Assembly (NCBI GenBank): GCA_963758505.1
Contig: CAVWVJ010000001.1
Span: 1,922,001-1,986,000, forward strand
Source of the DNA: Korobacter sp963758505
Lineage (GTDB): Bacteria; Acidobacteriota; Terriglobia; Terriglobales; Acidobacteriaceae
DNA: 64,000 bases
Direction of reading: 5' to 3'
In this document: one piece after another, positions 54,373 through 62,605 of the stretch
Numbering within the stretch: the stretch's first letter is position 1
Layout: each line of letters begins with the position of its first letter
Translations under genes and position numbers: made by a program
The notes under the pieces: model-generated
Told to the model about the DNA's origin: nothing
Seen by the model: only the letters and a program-made list of their open reading frames with translations
Database searches by the model: none

Positions 54373-55464
54373 TCAACCGATTCGCTTCGTGAAACCGGAC
54401 GTGGCGGCGGTAGCACGCCAGCGGGCCGCCGCTTCCTGATCCTGCGAGAGTCCAATTCCCTGCTCGTACCACTTGGTTACGGTCCAAATCGCGGACTGAT
54501 CCCCCTGCGCGGCTGCCTTCAAATACCAACCGAAAGCAGTGGGATATTGGTGGCCCCACTCATACAGTTTTGCGAGCCGCAACTGCTCGACCGCGGTGGT
54601 GGGATTCGCGAAATTGAAAAATTTCGCTCCTGCGACGTTCATCCGCCAAACGGCGACGATGCCAGCCGACAAGACGACGCCGGACAGCAGGAAAACGCTA
54701 ACCGAATTCATTTTGATCGCAATGACGAAGAGAAGGATCGCGGTCGCCAAAGTAGTCCAGCCCACCATTTGGTTTTTCCTGGCGGCGATGTGGGTATTGA
54801 TGACCCAGGCGACGGTTGGAATGGAGGAGCCGCGGGAGAGCAATTCCCTGCCGACGGTTTCTGCCCATTGTTCGGGAGTTACGAAGGTAAATCTTTCCAG
54901 GTGTAGTTCCTTCCGTTCCTTTTGGTTCATGGTGATGAATTGCAGGAGCGTCTGGTGGTCGGCAAAAAGCTTTTCTCCTTCCTTAAGAAGCCGTTCGTCC
55001 TGCTGTTTACGCTGGGCTTTGGCAGACTCGGCGCGTTGCTCTTCTTCGTTGCGGGCAACCGGCGTCTCCAGATTTGCCCGGACGTGGGCGACGAGGGCGG
55101 CGAGATAACTCTCGAAGGGCGGAGGGAAGGCGTTGAGCCAATGAACACGTTCCAGGTAATACTCGAGGCTGGGCGTGGCGGTGATTTGTTCCAGTCGAAA
55201 CGGGATGACGGTTTTGCCCTTGCGGAAGGCGTGCTGCACCTCGCGGGTCACATCTTCCGACATCTTGGAATTTTCGGTGAACACATAGACCATCGCGCGG
55301 CAATCCGTGATGGCATGGATGATGGCGGCGGGCCAGTCGGCTCCGGCGGAGACATCGCGAGGGGCATACCAGCAGCGGATTTTCGCGGTTTCCAAGGCAT
55401 GGCAGACGGCATCGGCAACGTTACGATCTTTGCTGGAGTAGCTGATGAAGACGTCGTGCGCCAT
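54373..55464 (-). CDS. TIR domain protein with two membrane helices and Sel1-like repeats
   Basis: A 363-residue multidomain protein. The N-terminal TIR domain (residues 3-about 130) begins DVFISYSSKDRNVADAV. The Glu at position 75 in EDVTREV is placed where NADase-type TIR domains carry their catalytic acid, and RCWYAPRDV matches box 2. After a charged helical linker come two hydrophobic helices (TTLATAILLFVIAI and VFLLSGVVLSAGIVAVW), then a C-terminal Sel1/TPR-like part (AVEQLRLAKLYEWGHQYPTAFGWYLKAAAQGD). It is monocistronic, followed by nothing phage-defence-like, so a signalling role is as likely as a defence role. Enzyme activity is an inference from family. Confidence 0.78.
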   Translation of the reverse strand: MAHDVFISYSSKDRNVADAVCHALETAKIRCWYAPRDVSAGADWPAAIIHAITDCRAMVYVFTENSKMSEDVTREVQHAFRKGKTVIPFRLEQITATPSLEYYLERVHWLNAFPPPFESYLAALVAHVRANLETPVARNEEEQRAESAKAQRKQQDERLLKEGEKLFADHQTLLQFITMNQKERKELHLERFTFVTPEQWAETVGRELLSRGSSIPTVAWVINTHIAARKNQMVGWTTLATAILLFVIAIKMNSVSVFLLSGVVLSAGIVAVWRMNVAGAKFFNFANPTTAVEQLRLAKLYEWGHQYPTAFGWYLKAAAQGDQSAIWTVTKWYEQGIGLSQDQEAAARWRATAATSGFTKRIG

Positions 55465-55555
55465 GAATGGTCGGGAAGGTTACACCGGGGGAAAGTGGAA
55501 AATCAACGGACTCGTTGGCGGCAGGGGCTGAAGCCCACGTTTCCTGCTGCTTTTC

Positions 55556-55582
55556 GGCACGACTGAAGACGTGCCCTGATAC
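55556..55582. repeat. REP-like 27-bp palindromic repeat, copy 1
   Basis: GGCACGACTGAAGACGTGCC, then CTGATAC. One base (A for T) differs from copies 2 and 3 in the arm. Confidence 0.75.
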
Positions 55583-55736
55583 GAAACTCGTTCGCGGAAA
55601 AGCAGACACAAGGTGGCTCCGCTACGAACGCGCATCGTTGTGCGCGTTCTGCGGTCGCCATGACGTCGTCCGGGGATGCTTTCTCGCGCGGGTCGTTCTC
55701 GCAGGGGCTAAAGCCCACATCTCCTGCTGTTTTTTC

Positions 55737-55763
55737 GGCACGACTGAAGTCGTGCCCTGATAC
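55737..55763. repeat. REP-like 27-bp palindromic repeat, copy 2
   Basis: GGCACGACTGAAGTCGTGCC followed by CTGATAC; the arms GGCACGACT and AGTCGTGCC pair perfectly around GA. It is preceded by a T-run (TTTTTTC). Confidence 0.8.
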
Positions 55764-55797
55764 GAAACTTTCGCCTGGACGGCATGCTTTGTTTTTT

Positions 55798-55824
55798 GGC
55801 ACGACTGAAGTCGTGCCCTGATAC
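55798..55824. repeat. REP-like 27-bp palindromic repeat, copy 3
   Basis: Identical core to copy 2. Copies 2 and 3 share the following CGGCATGCTT element downstream, so the repeating unit is about 62 bp. Confidence 0.8.
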
Positions 55825-55859
55825 AACGCTTTCCCTGAACGGCATGCTTGGCTTGTGGC

Positions 55860-55886
55860 GGCACGACTGAAGTCTTGGCCTGATAC
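55860..55886. repeat. REP-like 27-bp palindromic repeat, copy 4
   Basis: GGCACGACTGAAGTCTTGGC followed by CTGATAC; two bases of the right arm have changed, weakening the stem. Confidence 0.65.
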
Positions 55887-55933
55887 GAGCTGGTTTGTTC
55901 GCCAGGAAGGAGAACACAGCCGGCAGGTTCGTT

Positions 55934-55974
55934 ACCCACCCTCTCGCTGCGCGAGAAGGGTGGGGCACCCACAG
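55934..55974. repeat. REP-like palindrome, CCCACCC/GGGTGGG family, copy 3
   Basis: ACCCACCCTCTCGC and GCGAGAAGGGTGGG pair with one mismatch around TGC, then GCACCCACAG. It is related to the copies at 4523 and 41855. Confidence 0.6.
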
Positions 55975-56004
55975 CCTTCAGTGTGTCGCCATGACTCGCA
56001 CGGG

Positions 56005-57141
56005 TTAGTGAATTGGCTGGCCGTTGCCGTGGACTTTCTGGTCTTCGCTCCAATTGCCGGGGAGAACGCCGTTGGGGTTGGCGTTGGGATCGTGGGCGAG
56101 GTACCAGTTGTTGTGGCCGTCGGACCAGACGTGGTCGTAGTCGGTGGAGACTTTCGCGTATCCGTTGGAACCGACCACGGTTTTCTGGTCGAGCGAGTAA
56201 TCGACCCAGTCGGAGGCGGCGGTGGTACGGGCGTTCATGGCGTTGTTGGCATTGCGCATGGAGCTCTGGAACGAGGCTTCCTGCTGCTGCATGAAGGCTT
56301 GGTGGTTGCGGTTCATGGTTTCCTGGATCTGTTCGTACTGGCTGCGGATCATGGCCTGCTGTTGCTGTTCGGTCTGGGTGAGGCGGCGCATGGCGTCACG
56401 GCCTTCCTGCTGCTGCCGCGCCATTACGGCCTGCAGCCATGGGCCTTCGTGAACGGTCTTGGTGAGATCGTGGCCGTCGACCAGGGCGACGAGGGCATCG
56501 AGCTTGCCTTTCGGAGCGCGCAGGACATCGACATGGCCGCTGCAGCCGCCGCCGTTGAATTTGCCCATCCCGGTATTGGTGCGGCACTCGACCCAGGCGC
56601 GGAGGCGCTGCTCGATGGTGAAGGTGCCGTTGTGGGTCTCGATGCGAAGGGCGGCGGTATCGACGGAGGCGTGAAAGCCAGGGGTCCGGTTATTCGCGTT
56701 CAGAGCAGCCGGAAGTTTTTCAACCCGTTCGCGAAAAGCGGCGGCGATGGGCATGCTTCCCACGACATGAACGCCGCCGGGGATGAGCTCGACATAGTGC
56801 TGCAGGAAGTCGGAGGCGCTCATGGTTCCCTGGTAGGGCATACAGCCCTGGATGGCCGCCATTTTGATAGCGGGATGGAAGCTCCAGGCAAACATGGGTT
56901 CCAGGCGGATTTCGGTGAGGCCGTCGGGCGAGTAGGCGCGGAAGACGGGAGCGGACATGGGGTCGCACTGCGGCCCGCGGACGACCGTACCCTGGAACTT
57001 CCAGCCGGCCGGGATCGTGACGGTGAAGGCCTTGATGTTATTGAGCGTCGGATCATTGATGGTGCCGGTGCCGAAGGAGTCGGCGAAAGCGAACGGGGCG
57101 AGCAGGGCGATGATGGCGAGTAGCAGAGACCGGCGGATCAT
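56005..57141 (-). CDS. Secreted Gln-rich protein, paralogue of 29971-31023
   Basis: A 378-residue exported protein with the signal peptide MIRRSLLLAIIALLAPFAFA|DS. The first two-thirds are globular (AFTVTIPAGWKFQGTVVRGPQC, EIRLEPMFAWSFHP). A Gln/Met-rich helical segment follows (RRLTQTEQQQQAMIRSQYEQ, NRNHQAFMQQQEASFQ), and then a C-terminal domain with DWVDYSLDQKTVVGSNGYAKVSTDYDHVW and a short PNGVLPGNWSE tail. Layout and tail match the protein at 29971-31023, though overall identity is low. No catalytic site was recognised. The start at ATG 57139-57141 is preferred because it gives a clean signal peptide. Confidence 0.7.
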   Translation of the reverse strand: MIRRSLLLAIIALLAPFAFADSFGTGTINDPTLNNIKAFTVTIPAGWKFQGTVVRGPQCDPMSAPVFRAYSPDGLTEIRLEPMFAWSFHPAIKMAAIQGCMPYQGTMSASDFLQHYVELIPGGVHVVGSMPIAAAFRERVEKLPAALNANNRTPGFHASVDTAALRIETHNGTFTIEQRLRAWVECRTNTGMGKFNGGGCSGHVDVLRAPKGKLDALVALVDGHDLTKTVHEGPWLQAVMARQQQEGRDAMRRLTQTEQQQQAMIRSQYEQIQETMNRNHQAFMQQQEASFQSSMRNANNAMNARTTAASDWVDYSLDQKTVVGSNGYAKVSTDYDHVWSDGHNNWYLAHDPNANPNGVLPGNWSEDQKVHGNGQPIH

Positions 57142-57271
57142 GTTGGCACCTCGAGGTTGTACTCACAAAAGCGCGCTGGGATTTTGGCGGAGGAGCGGGG
57201 AGGAGACAAGAGACAGAGCGGGACAGAGTGGGACAAATGCCGAGCGAGCGAGGAAAATCGCGGTCGGGCGT

Positions 57272-58522
57272 TCAACTCTTGAACTGAGTGAATAGCATGA
57301 AGACCGTAAGAACGAGGATGATGACGGTCAGCGACCAGGCGACGACGTTGTAGGTCCGGGAGTTGACGTGGCGTCCCATGAGTTCGGACTTGTTGATCAA
57401 CAGGAGCATGAACACCAGGACAAAGGGCAGCAGAACGCCGTTCAGGACCTGGGAGAGGACGGCGAGCTTTACGAGTGGCGCTTTGGGAATGAGGATGATG
57501 GCAGCCCCGCCGACGATGAGGGCGGTATAGAGCCAGTAAAAGACGGGGGCTTCGCGAAATTTCTTGTTGAGTCCGGACTCGAAGCCGAGGGCCTCGCAAA
57601 CGGTGTAGGCGGTGGAGAGCGGAAGGATGGAGGCGGCAAACAGGGAGGCGTTCAGAAGCCCGATCGCGAATAGAAGATAGGCGTACTCTCCGCCGAGGGG
57701 GCGCAGGGAGGCAGCGGCATCGGCGGCATCGCGGATCTCGTGGTGGCCGTGGGCAAAGAGGGTCGCGGCGCAGGCGATGACAATAAAGGTGGCCACGAGG
57801 ACCGAAAACAACGAGCCGACGATGGCATCGGCCTGGCTGAATTTGAGATTGGACTTGGAGGCGCCTTTGTCCACGATGGAGGCCTGGAGATAGAACTGCT
57901 GCCAGGGAGCAATGGTCGCGCCGATGATCCCGACGGCGAGGTAGAGGTAGGAGGCGTCCTTCATCTGCGAAAGACGCGGAGGGTGGACGATGTGGACGAG
58001 AGCCTGGGACCAATCGGGCTTGGCGACGAAGGCGGTGACGATGTAGGCGATGTAGAGGAACGAGAGGAATACGAAGATCTTCTCCAGCCGCTTGTAGTCG
58101 ATATAGACCACCAGCAGCCAGACCAGGGCGGCGCCGATGGGCACGGAAATGAATTTGCTGATGCCGAAGAGTTCAATGCTGCTGGCCACGCCGGCGAATT
58201 CCGAGACGACGTCGCCGACGTTGCACAGGACGAGGCCGCACATGAGGGCAAAGGTGATGCGGATTCCGTATTCTTCGCGGATGAGTTCGCTGAGGCCTTT
58301 GCCGGTGGCCACGCCCATGCGGGCGGAGATTTCCTGGGCAAAGGTGAGGCAGATGGTGACGGGGATGATCGTCCAGAGGAGAGCGTATCCGTACTGGGCG
58401 CCGGCGGCGGCATAGGTGTAGATGCCGCCTGCGTCGTTATCGACGTTGGCGGTAATGAATCCTGGTCCGAGGATGGACAGCAGGAAGAAGATGCGGGCCA
58501 GGGTGGGACGGAAGCGGGCCAC
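57272..58522 (-). CDS. NRAMP-like metal transporter with altered signature motifs
   Basis: A 416-residue membrane protein with about 11 helices, of the NRAMP/APC fold. The N-terminal segment ILGPGFITANVDNDAGGIYTY aligns with TM1, where classical NRAMPs have the metal-binding DPGN; here the same place reads DNDAGG. In TM6 the usual MPH motif is replaced by IAPWQQFYLQ. The rest (ATGKGLSELIREEYG, CNVGDVVSEFAGVASS) is family-typical. Both metal-site motifs are changed, so substrate may differ from Mn/Fe. It lies divergent from sdhCAB across a spacer holding a perfect CRP-type site. Confidence 0.8.
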   Translation of the reverse strand: MARFRPTLARIFFLLSILGPGFITANVDNDAGGIYTYAAAGAQYGYALLWTIIPVTICLTFAQEISARMGVATGKGLSELIREEYGIRITFALMCGLVLCNVGDVVSEFAGVASSIELFGISKFISVPIGAALVWLLVVYIDYKRLEKIFVFLSFLYIAYIVTAFVAKPDWSQALVHIVHPPRLSQMKDASYLYLAVGIIGATIAPWQQFYLQASIVDKGASKSNLKFSQADAIVGSLFSVLVATFIVIACAATLFAHGHHEIRDAADAAASLRPLGGEYAYLLFAIGLLNASLFAASILPLSTAYTVCEALGFESGLNKKFREAPVFYWLYTALIVGGAAIILIPKAPLVKLAVLSQVLNGVLLPFVLVFMLLLINKSELMGRHVNSRTYNVVAWSLTVIILVLTVFMLFTQFKS

Positions 58523-58610
58523 GATGGTCCCCCACCTCGGGTTGGGTTGTGGCCATGCGCATGAATGGGATTATAGCTGGCGCGACATGCCGAATCCGAT
58601 ACGGAACCTA

Positions 58611-58653
58611 TGTGATGTTCATCACATTGGATTTTTTCTGCAACGTATAGACT
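58611..58653 (+). promoter_or_regulatory. CRP/FNR-type site and -10 of sdhCAB
   Basis: TGTGATGTTCATCACA at 58611-58626 is a perfect TGTGA-N6-TCACA. TAGACT (58648-58653) ends 34.5 bp from the dyad centre, the same hexamer and distance as upstream of the 5641-6036 gene, so the site is at about -41.5. The sdhC start is 93 nt further on. The site also lies 89 bp upstream of the divergent NRAMP-like gene. Confidence 0.75.
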
Positions 58654-58752
58654 CCCGTCGATGTTTCCTTGCGTTTCTTGACTTGCCTTGTCGGCAAAAT
58701 TGATAATGCAAGGTTCTATTCAGCACTCCGAACTCTCAAGGAGTCGTTCATC

Positions 58753-59511
58753 GTGGCAGCTTCGGCCAGCACTAGTGTCCGCAAGGGAGTGCCTCCCTTG
58801 CGCGCCGGGCAAGGCAATTCCTTTCTTCTCCGGCGATTGCATTCGTTAAGCGGCATTATTCCGATTGGCGCGTTCCTGGTAGAGCATTTCATTTCGAATG
58901 CCTTCGCCACCAATGGTCCGCATGCGTATGCCGAGCAGGTGAAATTCCTGACCGGACTTCCCTTCGCGGAGGTGCTGGAGTGGGTGGGGATTTATATCCC
59001 GCTGCTCTACCACGCGATTTACGGCTTATATATCTGGCTGCGGGGGGACGGCAACGTTACGGAGTATCCGTGGACCGGCAACTGGATGTACACCGCGCAG
59101 CGTTGGACGGGTCTGATCGCCCTCATTTATATCGGCTGGCACGTGTATACCATGCGGGTGCTTGGGCCGCACCTGTTCGGGACGACCAACGGAGTGCCGG
59201 GATACTTCCTGGCGTTCGGCAAAGTGCAGGGCGAGGTGAGGGTCACGTGGGCGTTCCTGTTCTACGTGGTGGGGATCGTCGCGGCCTCGTGGCATTTCGC
59301 GTATGGCATCTGGCTCTTCTGCGCGAAGTGGGGAATTGCGGTCGGCGATAACGCGCGGCGGAAGCTGGGATATGTCTGCGTGCTGATCGCGCTGGCCTTC
59401 ATTTTTACGGGTTTCTACACCTTGTATGCGTTCCGTTCGCCGAAGTGGGCGGGTGAGGACCAGAAGGTACAGCAAATCGAACAGCATCAACCGAGCCAAC
59501 TTTCATATTGA
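58753..59511 (+). CDS. sdhC: Succinate dehydrogenase cytochrome b558 subunit
   Basis: A 252-residue di-haem membrane anchor of the type B succinate:quinone oxidoreductase. The GTG start at 58753 follows AAGGAG by 9 nt; upstream extension is not supported. Five helices carry the haem-ligand histidines in LRRLHSLSG, LVEHFISN, LLYHAIYG, IGWHVYTM and ASWHFAYGIW. Length and pattern match the single-subunit cytochrome b558 family of Bacillus, Wolinella-type fumarate reductases and Bacteroidetes, rather than the SdhC/SdhD pair of Proteobacteria. The operon continues with sdhA 37 bp downstream. Confidence 0.92.
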   Translation: MAASASTSVRKGVPPLRAGQGNSFLLRRLHSLSGIIPIGAFLVEHFISNAFATNGPHAYAEQVKFLTGLPFAEVLEWVGIYIPLLYHAIYGLYIWLRGDGNVTEYPWTGNWMYTAQRWTGLIALIYIGWHVYTMRVLGPHLFGTTNGVPGYFLAFGKVQGEVRVTWAFLFYVVGIVAASWHFAYGIWLFCAKWGIAVGDNARRKLGYVCVLIALAFIFTGFYTLYAFRSPKWAGEDQKVQQIEQHQPSQLSY

Positions 59512-59548
59512 ACTATTGCGACCGCTGGTCGCTGGCGGGCAGGAACTC

Positions 59549-61330
59549 ATGGCATCGACTCCGAAGATTATTGTGGTGGGTGGCGGACTGGCAGGACTGT
59601 CGGCCGTCATCAAGATCGCCGAAATGGGCGCGCACGTAGACCTTTTTTCCATTGTTCCGGTGAAGCGGTCGCACTCGGTGTGCGCGCAGGGCGGCATCAA
59701 CGCGGCCAAGAACCTCAAGGGCGAAGGCGACACCACCTGGAAGCATTTCGACGACACGATTTATGGTGGCGACTTTTTGGCGAACCAGGCGCCGGTGAAG
59801 GATATGTGCGACCAGGCGCCGGGGATCATCGACCTGCTGGATCGCATGGGAGTTCCCTTCAACCGTACCCCCGAGGGTTTGCTCGATTTCCGGCGCTTCG
59901 GCGGCACCCTCTATAACCGCACGGCTTTTGCGGGAGCGACGACCGGGCAGCAGCTTCTGTACGCGCTGGATGAGCAGGTACGGCGTTACGAATCCGAAAA
60001 GAAAGTTGTGAAGTACGAGGGCTGGGAATTCTTGTCGGCGGTGGTCGATGAGAATAAGGTCTGCCGGGGGATTTGCGCAATCGACCTGCGAACCATGGAG
60101 GTGCGGACCTTCGAAGCCGATGCGGTGATCATGGCGACGGGTGGGATCGGAGCGATCTTCGGCAAGTCGACGAACTCGGTGGTGTGCACGGGGTCGGCAC
60201 AGTCGGCGCTGTACCAGCAGGGCGCGTTCTACGCCAACGGCGAGATGATCCAGGTGCACCCGACTTCGATTCCGGGCGAAGACAAGCTGCGGCTGATGTC
60301 GGAGTCGGCGCGCGGCGAAGGCGGACGGGTCTGGGTTCCGAAGAAGCAGGGCGATAACCGCGAGGCGAAGTCGATTCCGGAGTCGGAGCGCTGGTACTTC
60401 CTGGAAGAGTGGTATCCGAAATACGGGAACCTGGTGCCCCGCGATGTGGCGACGCGGGCGATTCACAAGGTAGTGTACGAGCTGCACCTCGGGATCGACG
60501 GACAGCCGATGGTGTATCTCGACCTGACGCACATCGATCGCGAGACGCTGAACCGGAAGCTGGAAGGCATCCTGGAGATCTACGAGAAGTTCGTGGGCGA
60601 CGATCCACGGGACGTTCCGATGAAGATCTTTCCGGGAATGCACTACACCATGGGCGGGCTCTGGGTAGACTTCAACCAACAGACGAACATTGCCGGTCTA
60701 TATGCATGCGGTGAGTGCGATTACTCGATCCACGGAGCGAACCGGCTGGGAGCGAATTCGCTGGTGTCGTGCATCTTCGGCGGCTTCCGGGCGGGACCGA
60801 ACGCGGTGCAGTATGCGCGCAATAAGACGGGCGGGAACGCGAATGGAGCGTTCGAGGCGGAGCGCAAGCGGCAGGAAGATGCGAACCAGCGGCTGATCTC
60901 GAATGATGGAACCGAGAATCCGTTCCAGATCTGGCGGGAGCTGGGCGACATCATGAGCAAGAACGTGACGGTCGTCCGCTATAACAAGAATTTGCAGGAG
61001 ACGGACGCGAAGCTGGTCGAGTTGCTGGAACGCTATCGGAACGTGAACCTGAGCGACAAGAGCAAGTGGGCGAATACGTCGTTCGTGTTCACGCGGCAGC
61101 TTTATAACATGCTGCAGCTGGCGAGGGTGATTACGCAGGGGGCGGCGCTGCGCGACGAATCGCGTGGTTCGCATTACAAGCCCGACTTCCCGGAGCGCGA
61201 CGACAAGAACTGGCTGAAGACGACGAAGGCATACTTCGCGCCGGATGCCGATGAGCCGCGATTCGAATTCGAGCCGGTGGATATTTCCTTGATTCCGCCG
61301 CGTCCGCGCCGTTACGACGCAGCGAAGTGA
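59549..61330 (+). CDS. sdhA: Succinate dehydrogenase flavoprotein subunit
   Basis: A 593-residue flavoprotein that oxidises succinate to fumarate (or the reverse) using covalently bound FAD. The dinucleotide fold GGGLAGLSA lies at residues 11-19 and the covalent FAD histidine is H42 in RSHSVCAQGG. The substrate-site region contains YMHPTS-type QVHPTSIPG, the catalytic REGGRVWV analogue GEGGRVWVP, and the C-terminal YTMGGLWVD and NRLGANSLVSCIFGG motifs. ATG 59549 has AGGA just upstream. The QVHPTSIPG plus MGGLWVD set fits the type B (Bacillus/Wolinella) subgroup, in keeping with sdhC. Confidence 0.95.
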   Translation: MASTPKIIVVGGGLAGLSAVIKIAEMGAHVDLFSIVPVKRSHSVCAQGGINAAKNLKGEGDTTWKHFDDTIYGGDFLANQAPVKDMCDQAPGIIDLLDRMGVPFNRTPEGLLDFRRFGGTLYNRTAFAGATTGQQLLYALDEQVRRYESEKKVVKYEGWEFLSAVVDENKVCRGICAIDLRTMEVRTFEADAVIMATGGIGAIFGKSTNSVVCTGSAQSALYQQGAFYANGEMIQVHPTSIPGEDKLRLMSESARGEGGRVWVPKKQGDNREAKSIPESERWYFLEEWYPKYGNLVPRDVATRAIHKVVYELHLGIDGQPMVYLDLTHIDRETLNRKLEGILEIYEKFVGDDPRDVPMKIFPGMHYTMGGLWVDFNQQTNIAGLYACGECDYSIHGANRLGANSLVSCIFGGFRAGPNAVQYARNKTGGNANGAFEAERKRQEDANQRLISNDGTENPFQIWRELGDIMSKNVTVVRYNKNLQETDAKLVELLERYRNVNLSDKSKWANTSFVFTRQLYNMLQLARVITQGAALRDESRGSHYKPDFPERDDKNWLKTTKAYFAPDADEPRFEFEPVDISLIPPRPRRYDAAK

Positions 61331-61374
61331 TCATCCCGAGCGCAGGCGAAGGATCTTTTTAAGGGACCGAGAGA

Positions 61375-62124
61375 ATGGCAAACAAGACAGTCATCTTCAA
61401 GATCAAACGACAGGCAAACCCGGAGACGAAGCCGGTATGGGAAGAGTTCGAACTGCAGTGGCGGCCGGGCATGAACGTGATTTCGAGCCTGATGGAGATC
61501 GCGCTGCACCCGACGACGCGCGACGGCAAGAAGACCACGCCGATCACCTACGACTCGAACTGCCTGGAAGAGGTCTGCGGCTCGTGCGCGATGCTGATCA
61601 ACGGCAAGGCACGGATGGCGTGCTCGGCGCTGGTGGATAAGCTGGAGCAGCCGATCAAGCTGGAGCCGTTCTCCAAGTTCCCTGTCGTGCGCGATCTGGC
61701 GGTCGATCGCAGCGTGCTCTTCGAGAACCTGAAGGAGACAAAGTCGTGGGTGCCGATCGACGGCACGTACGATCTCGGACCGGGGCCGCGGATCATGCCG
61801 CAGGTGCAGGAACAGGCCTATCCGCTGTCGCGTTGCATCTCGTGCTGCTGCTGCATGGAGGCCTGCCCGCAGTTCAACGACAACACCGGCTTCGTGGGAG
61901 CGGCGACGATCTCGCAGGTGCGGCTGTTCAATATGCACCCAACGGGCGAGGTTCTAAAGAGCGAACGCCTGCATGCGCTGATGGGCGATGGCGGCATCCA
62001 GGAGTGCGGCTACGCGCAGAATTGCGTGGAAGTGTGCCCCAAGGACATTCCTTTGACCCAGTCGATTTCGAGCGTCGGCGGACAGGTGATGAAGCAGGCG
62101 ATCAAGGATTTGTTTACGCGGTAA
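61375..62124 (+). CDS. sdhB: Succinate dehydrogenase iron-sulfur subunit
   Basis: A 249-residue iron-sulfur subunit. The N-terminal [2Fe-2S] ligands are C63, C68, C71 and C83 (NCLEEVCGSCAM...MACSA). The C-terminal ferredoxin-like part carries CISCCCCMEACPQ and GYAQNCVEVCPKDIP, which bind the 4Fe-4S and 3Fe-4S clusters. The stop is followed 16 bp later by a perfect terminator. The 44-bp gap after sdhA contains a fragment of the same dispersed repeat style (CATCCCGAGCGCAGGCGAAGG) seen elsewhere between genes. Confidence 0.95.
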   Translation: MANKTVIFKIKRQANPETKPVWEEFELQWRPGMNVISSLMEIALHPTTRDGKKTTPITYDSNCLEEVCGSCAMLINGKARMACSALVDKLEQPIKLEPFSKFPVVRDLAVDRSVLFENLKETKSWVPIDGTYDLGPGPRIMPQVQEQAYPLSRCISCCCCMEACPQFNDNTGFVGAATISQVRLFNMHPTGEVLKSERLHALMGDGGIQECGYAQNCVEVCPKDIPLTQSISSVGGQVMKQAIKDLFTR

Positions 62125-62140
62125 GCAGAGTTCGGATGGA

Positions 62141-62167
62141 AGCCCCGCCGCGGCGGGGCTTTTGTTT
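62141..62167 (+). terminator. Terminator of sdhCAB
   Basis: AGCCCCGCCG and CGGCGGGGCT form a perfect 20-bp palindrome followed by TTTGTTTTG. It is a strong intrinsic terminator. Confidence 0.92.
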
Positions 62168-62333
62168 TGTATGTCGGAGAACAGCAGATTGCCATGTCGG
62201 GCTAGCGCCCTCCCGCAATGACAACAAGAGAGAAGGATGCAGGTGAAACGGCGTTGCGGGCGCGGCTTTTTGTTTTGCTTGACCCCGGCGCTATCGCGTC
62301 GGGCTTCAACCCCGAGCCGGCCTTTGGCCTTGT

Positions 62334-62400
62334 CTTAGGTATGGTAGGGGTCCTTCGACTACGGACGCTTCGCGTCCTTCGCTCAGGATGACAGAACGGA
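62334..62400. repeat. 67-bp direct repeat, copy A
   Basis: Runs from CTTAGGTATGGTAGGGG through GTCCTTCGACTACGGACG to GGATGACAGAACGGA. It differs from copy B at two positions in 67. It contains an inner hairpin of GGACGCTTCGCGTCC. Confidence 0.8.
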
Positions 62401-62448
62401 GAAAGGCCACGGGTGGCGCACCCTCGATTTTGGATCTCGACGGGAGAG

Positions 62449-62515
62449 CTTAGGTACGGTAGGGGTCCTTCGACTACGGACGCTTTGCGTCCTTCGCTCA
62501 GGATGACAGAACGGA
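62449..62515. repeat. 67-bp direct repeat, copy B
   Basis: Second copy, 115 bp downstream of copy A in the same orientation. It has CTTTGCGT in place of CTTCGCGT in the inner hairpin. The spacer 62168-62550 has no gene. Confidence 0.8.
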
Positions 62516-62550
62516 CGCTCAAGGTGACAGAGCACGCTGGACGCGCTGGA

Positions 62551-62588
62551 AAAAGCCGGATCGAGTGGGGGAACTCGGATCCGGCTTT
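62551..62588 (-). terminator. Terminator of the UPF0261 gene
   Basis: GCCGGATCGAGT and ACTCGGATCCGGC pair with one bulge around a G-rich loop. The minus-strand side is followed by TTTTTCC; the plus-strand side by TTTTC, so it may work in both directions. Confidence 0.85.
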
Positions 62589-62605
62589 TCTGGTTCGGGG
62601 CCTGG

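Larger units (their letters stand above)
55465..56004. other. REP-rich intergenic region
   Basis: A 540-bp spacer with no gene. It holds four copies of a 27-bp GGCACGACTGAAG(T/A)CGTGCCCTGATAC palindrome, two copies of an AGGGGCTGAAGCCCAC-type element (55522-55550 and 55702-55730), and one GTGGGTGCCCCACC-family palindrome. Such arrays are extragenic repeats whose stem-loops are often propagated by REP-associated transposases; none is encoded here. Confidence 0.6.
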
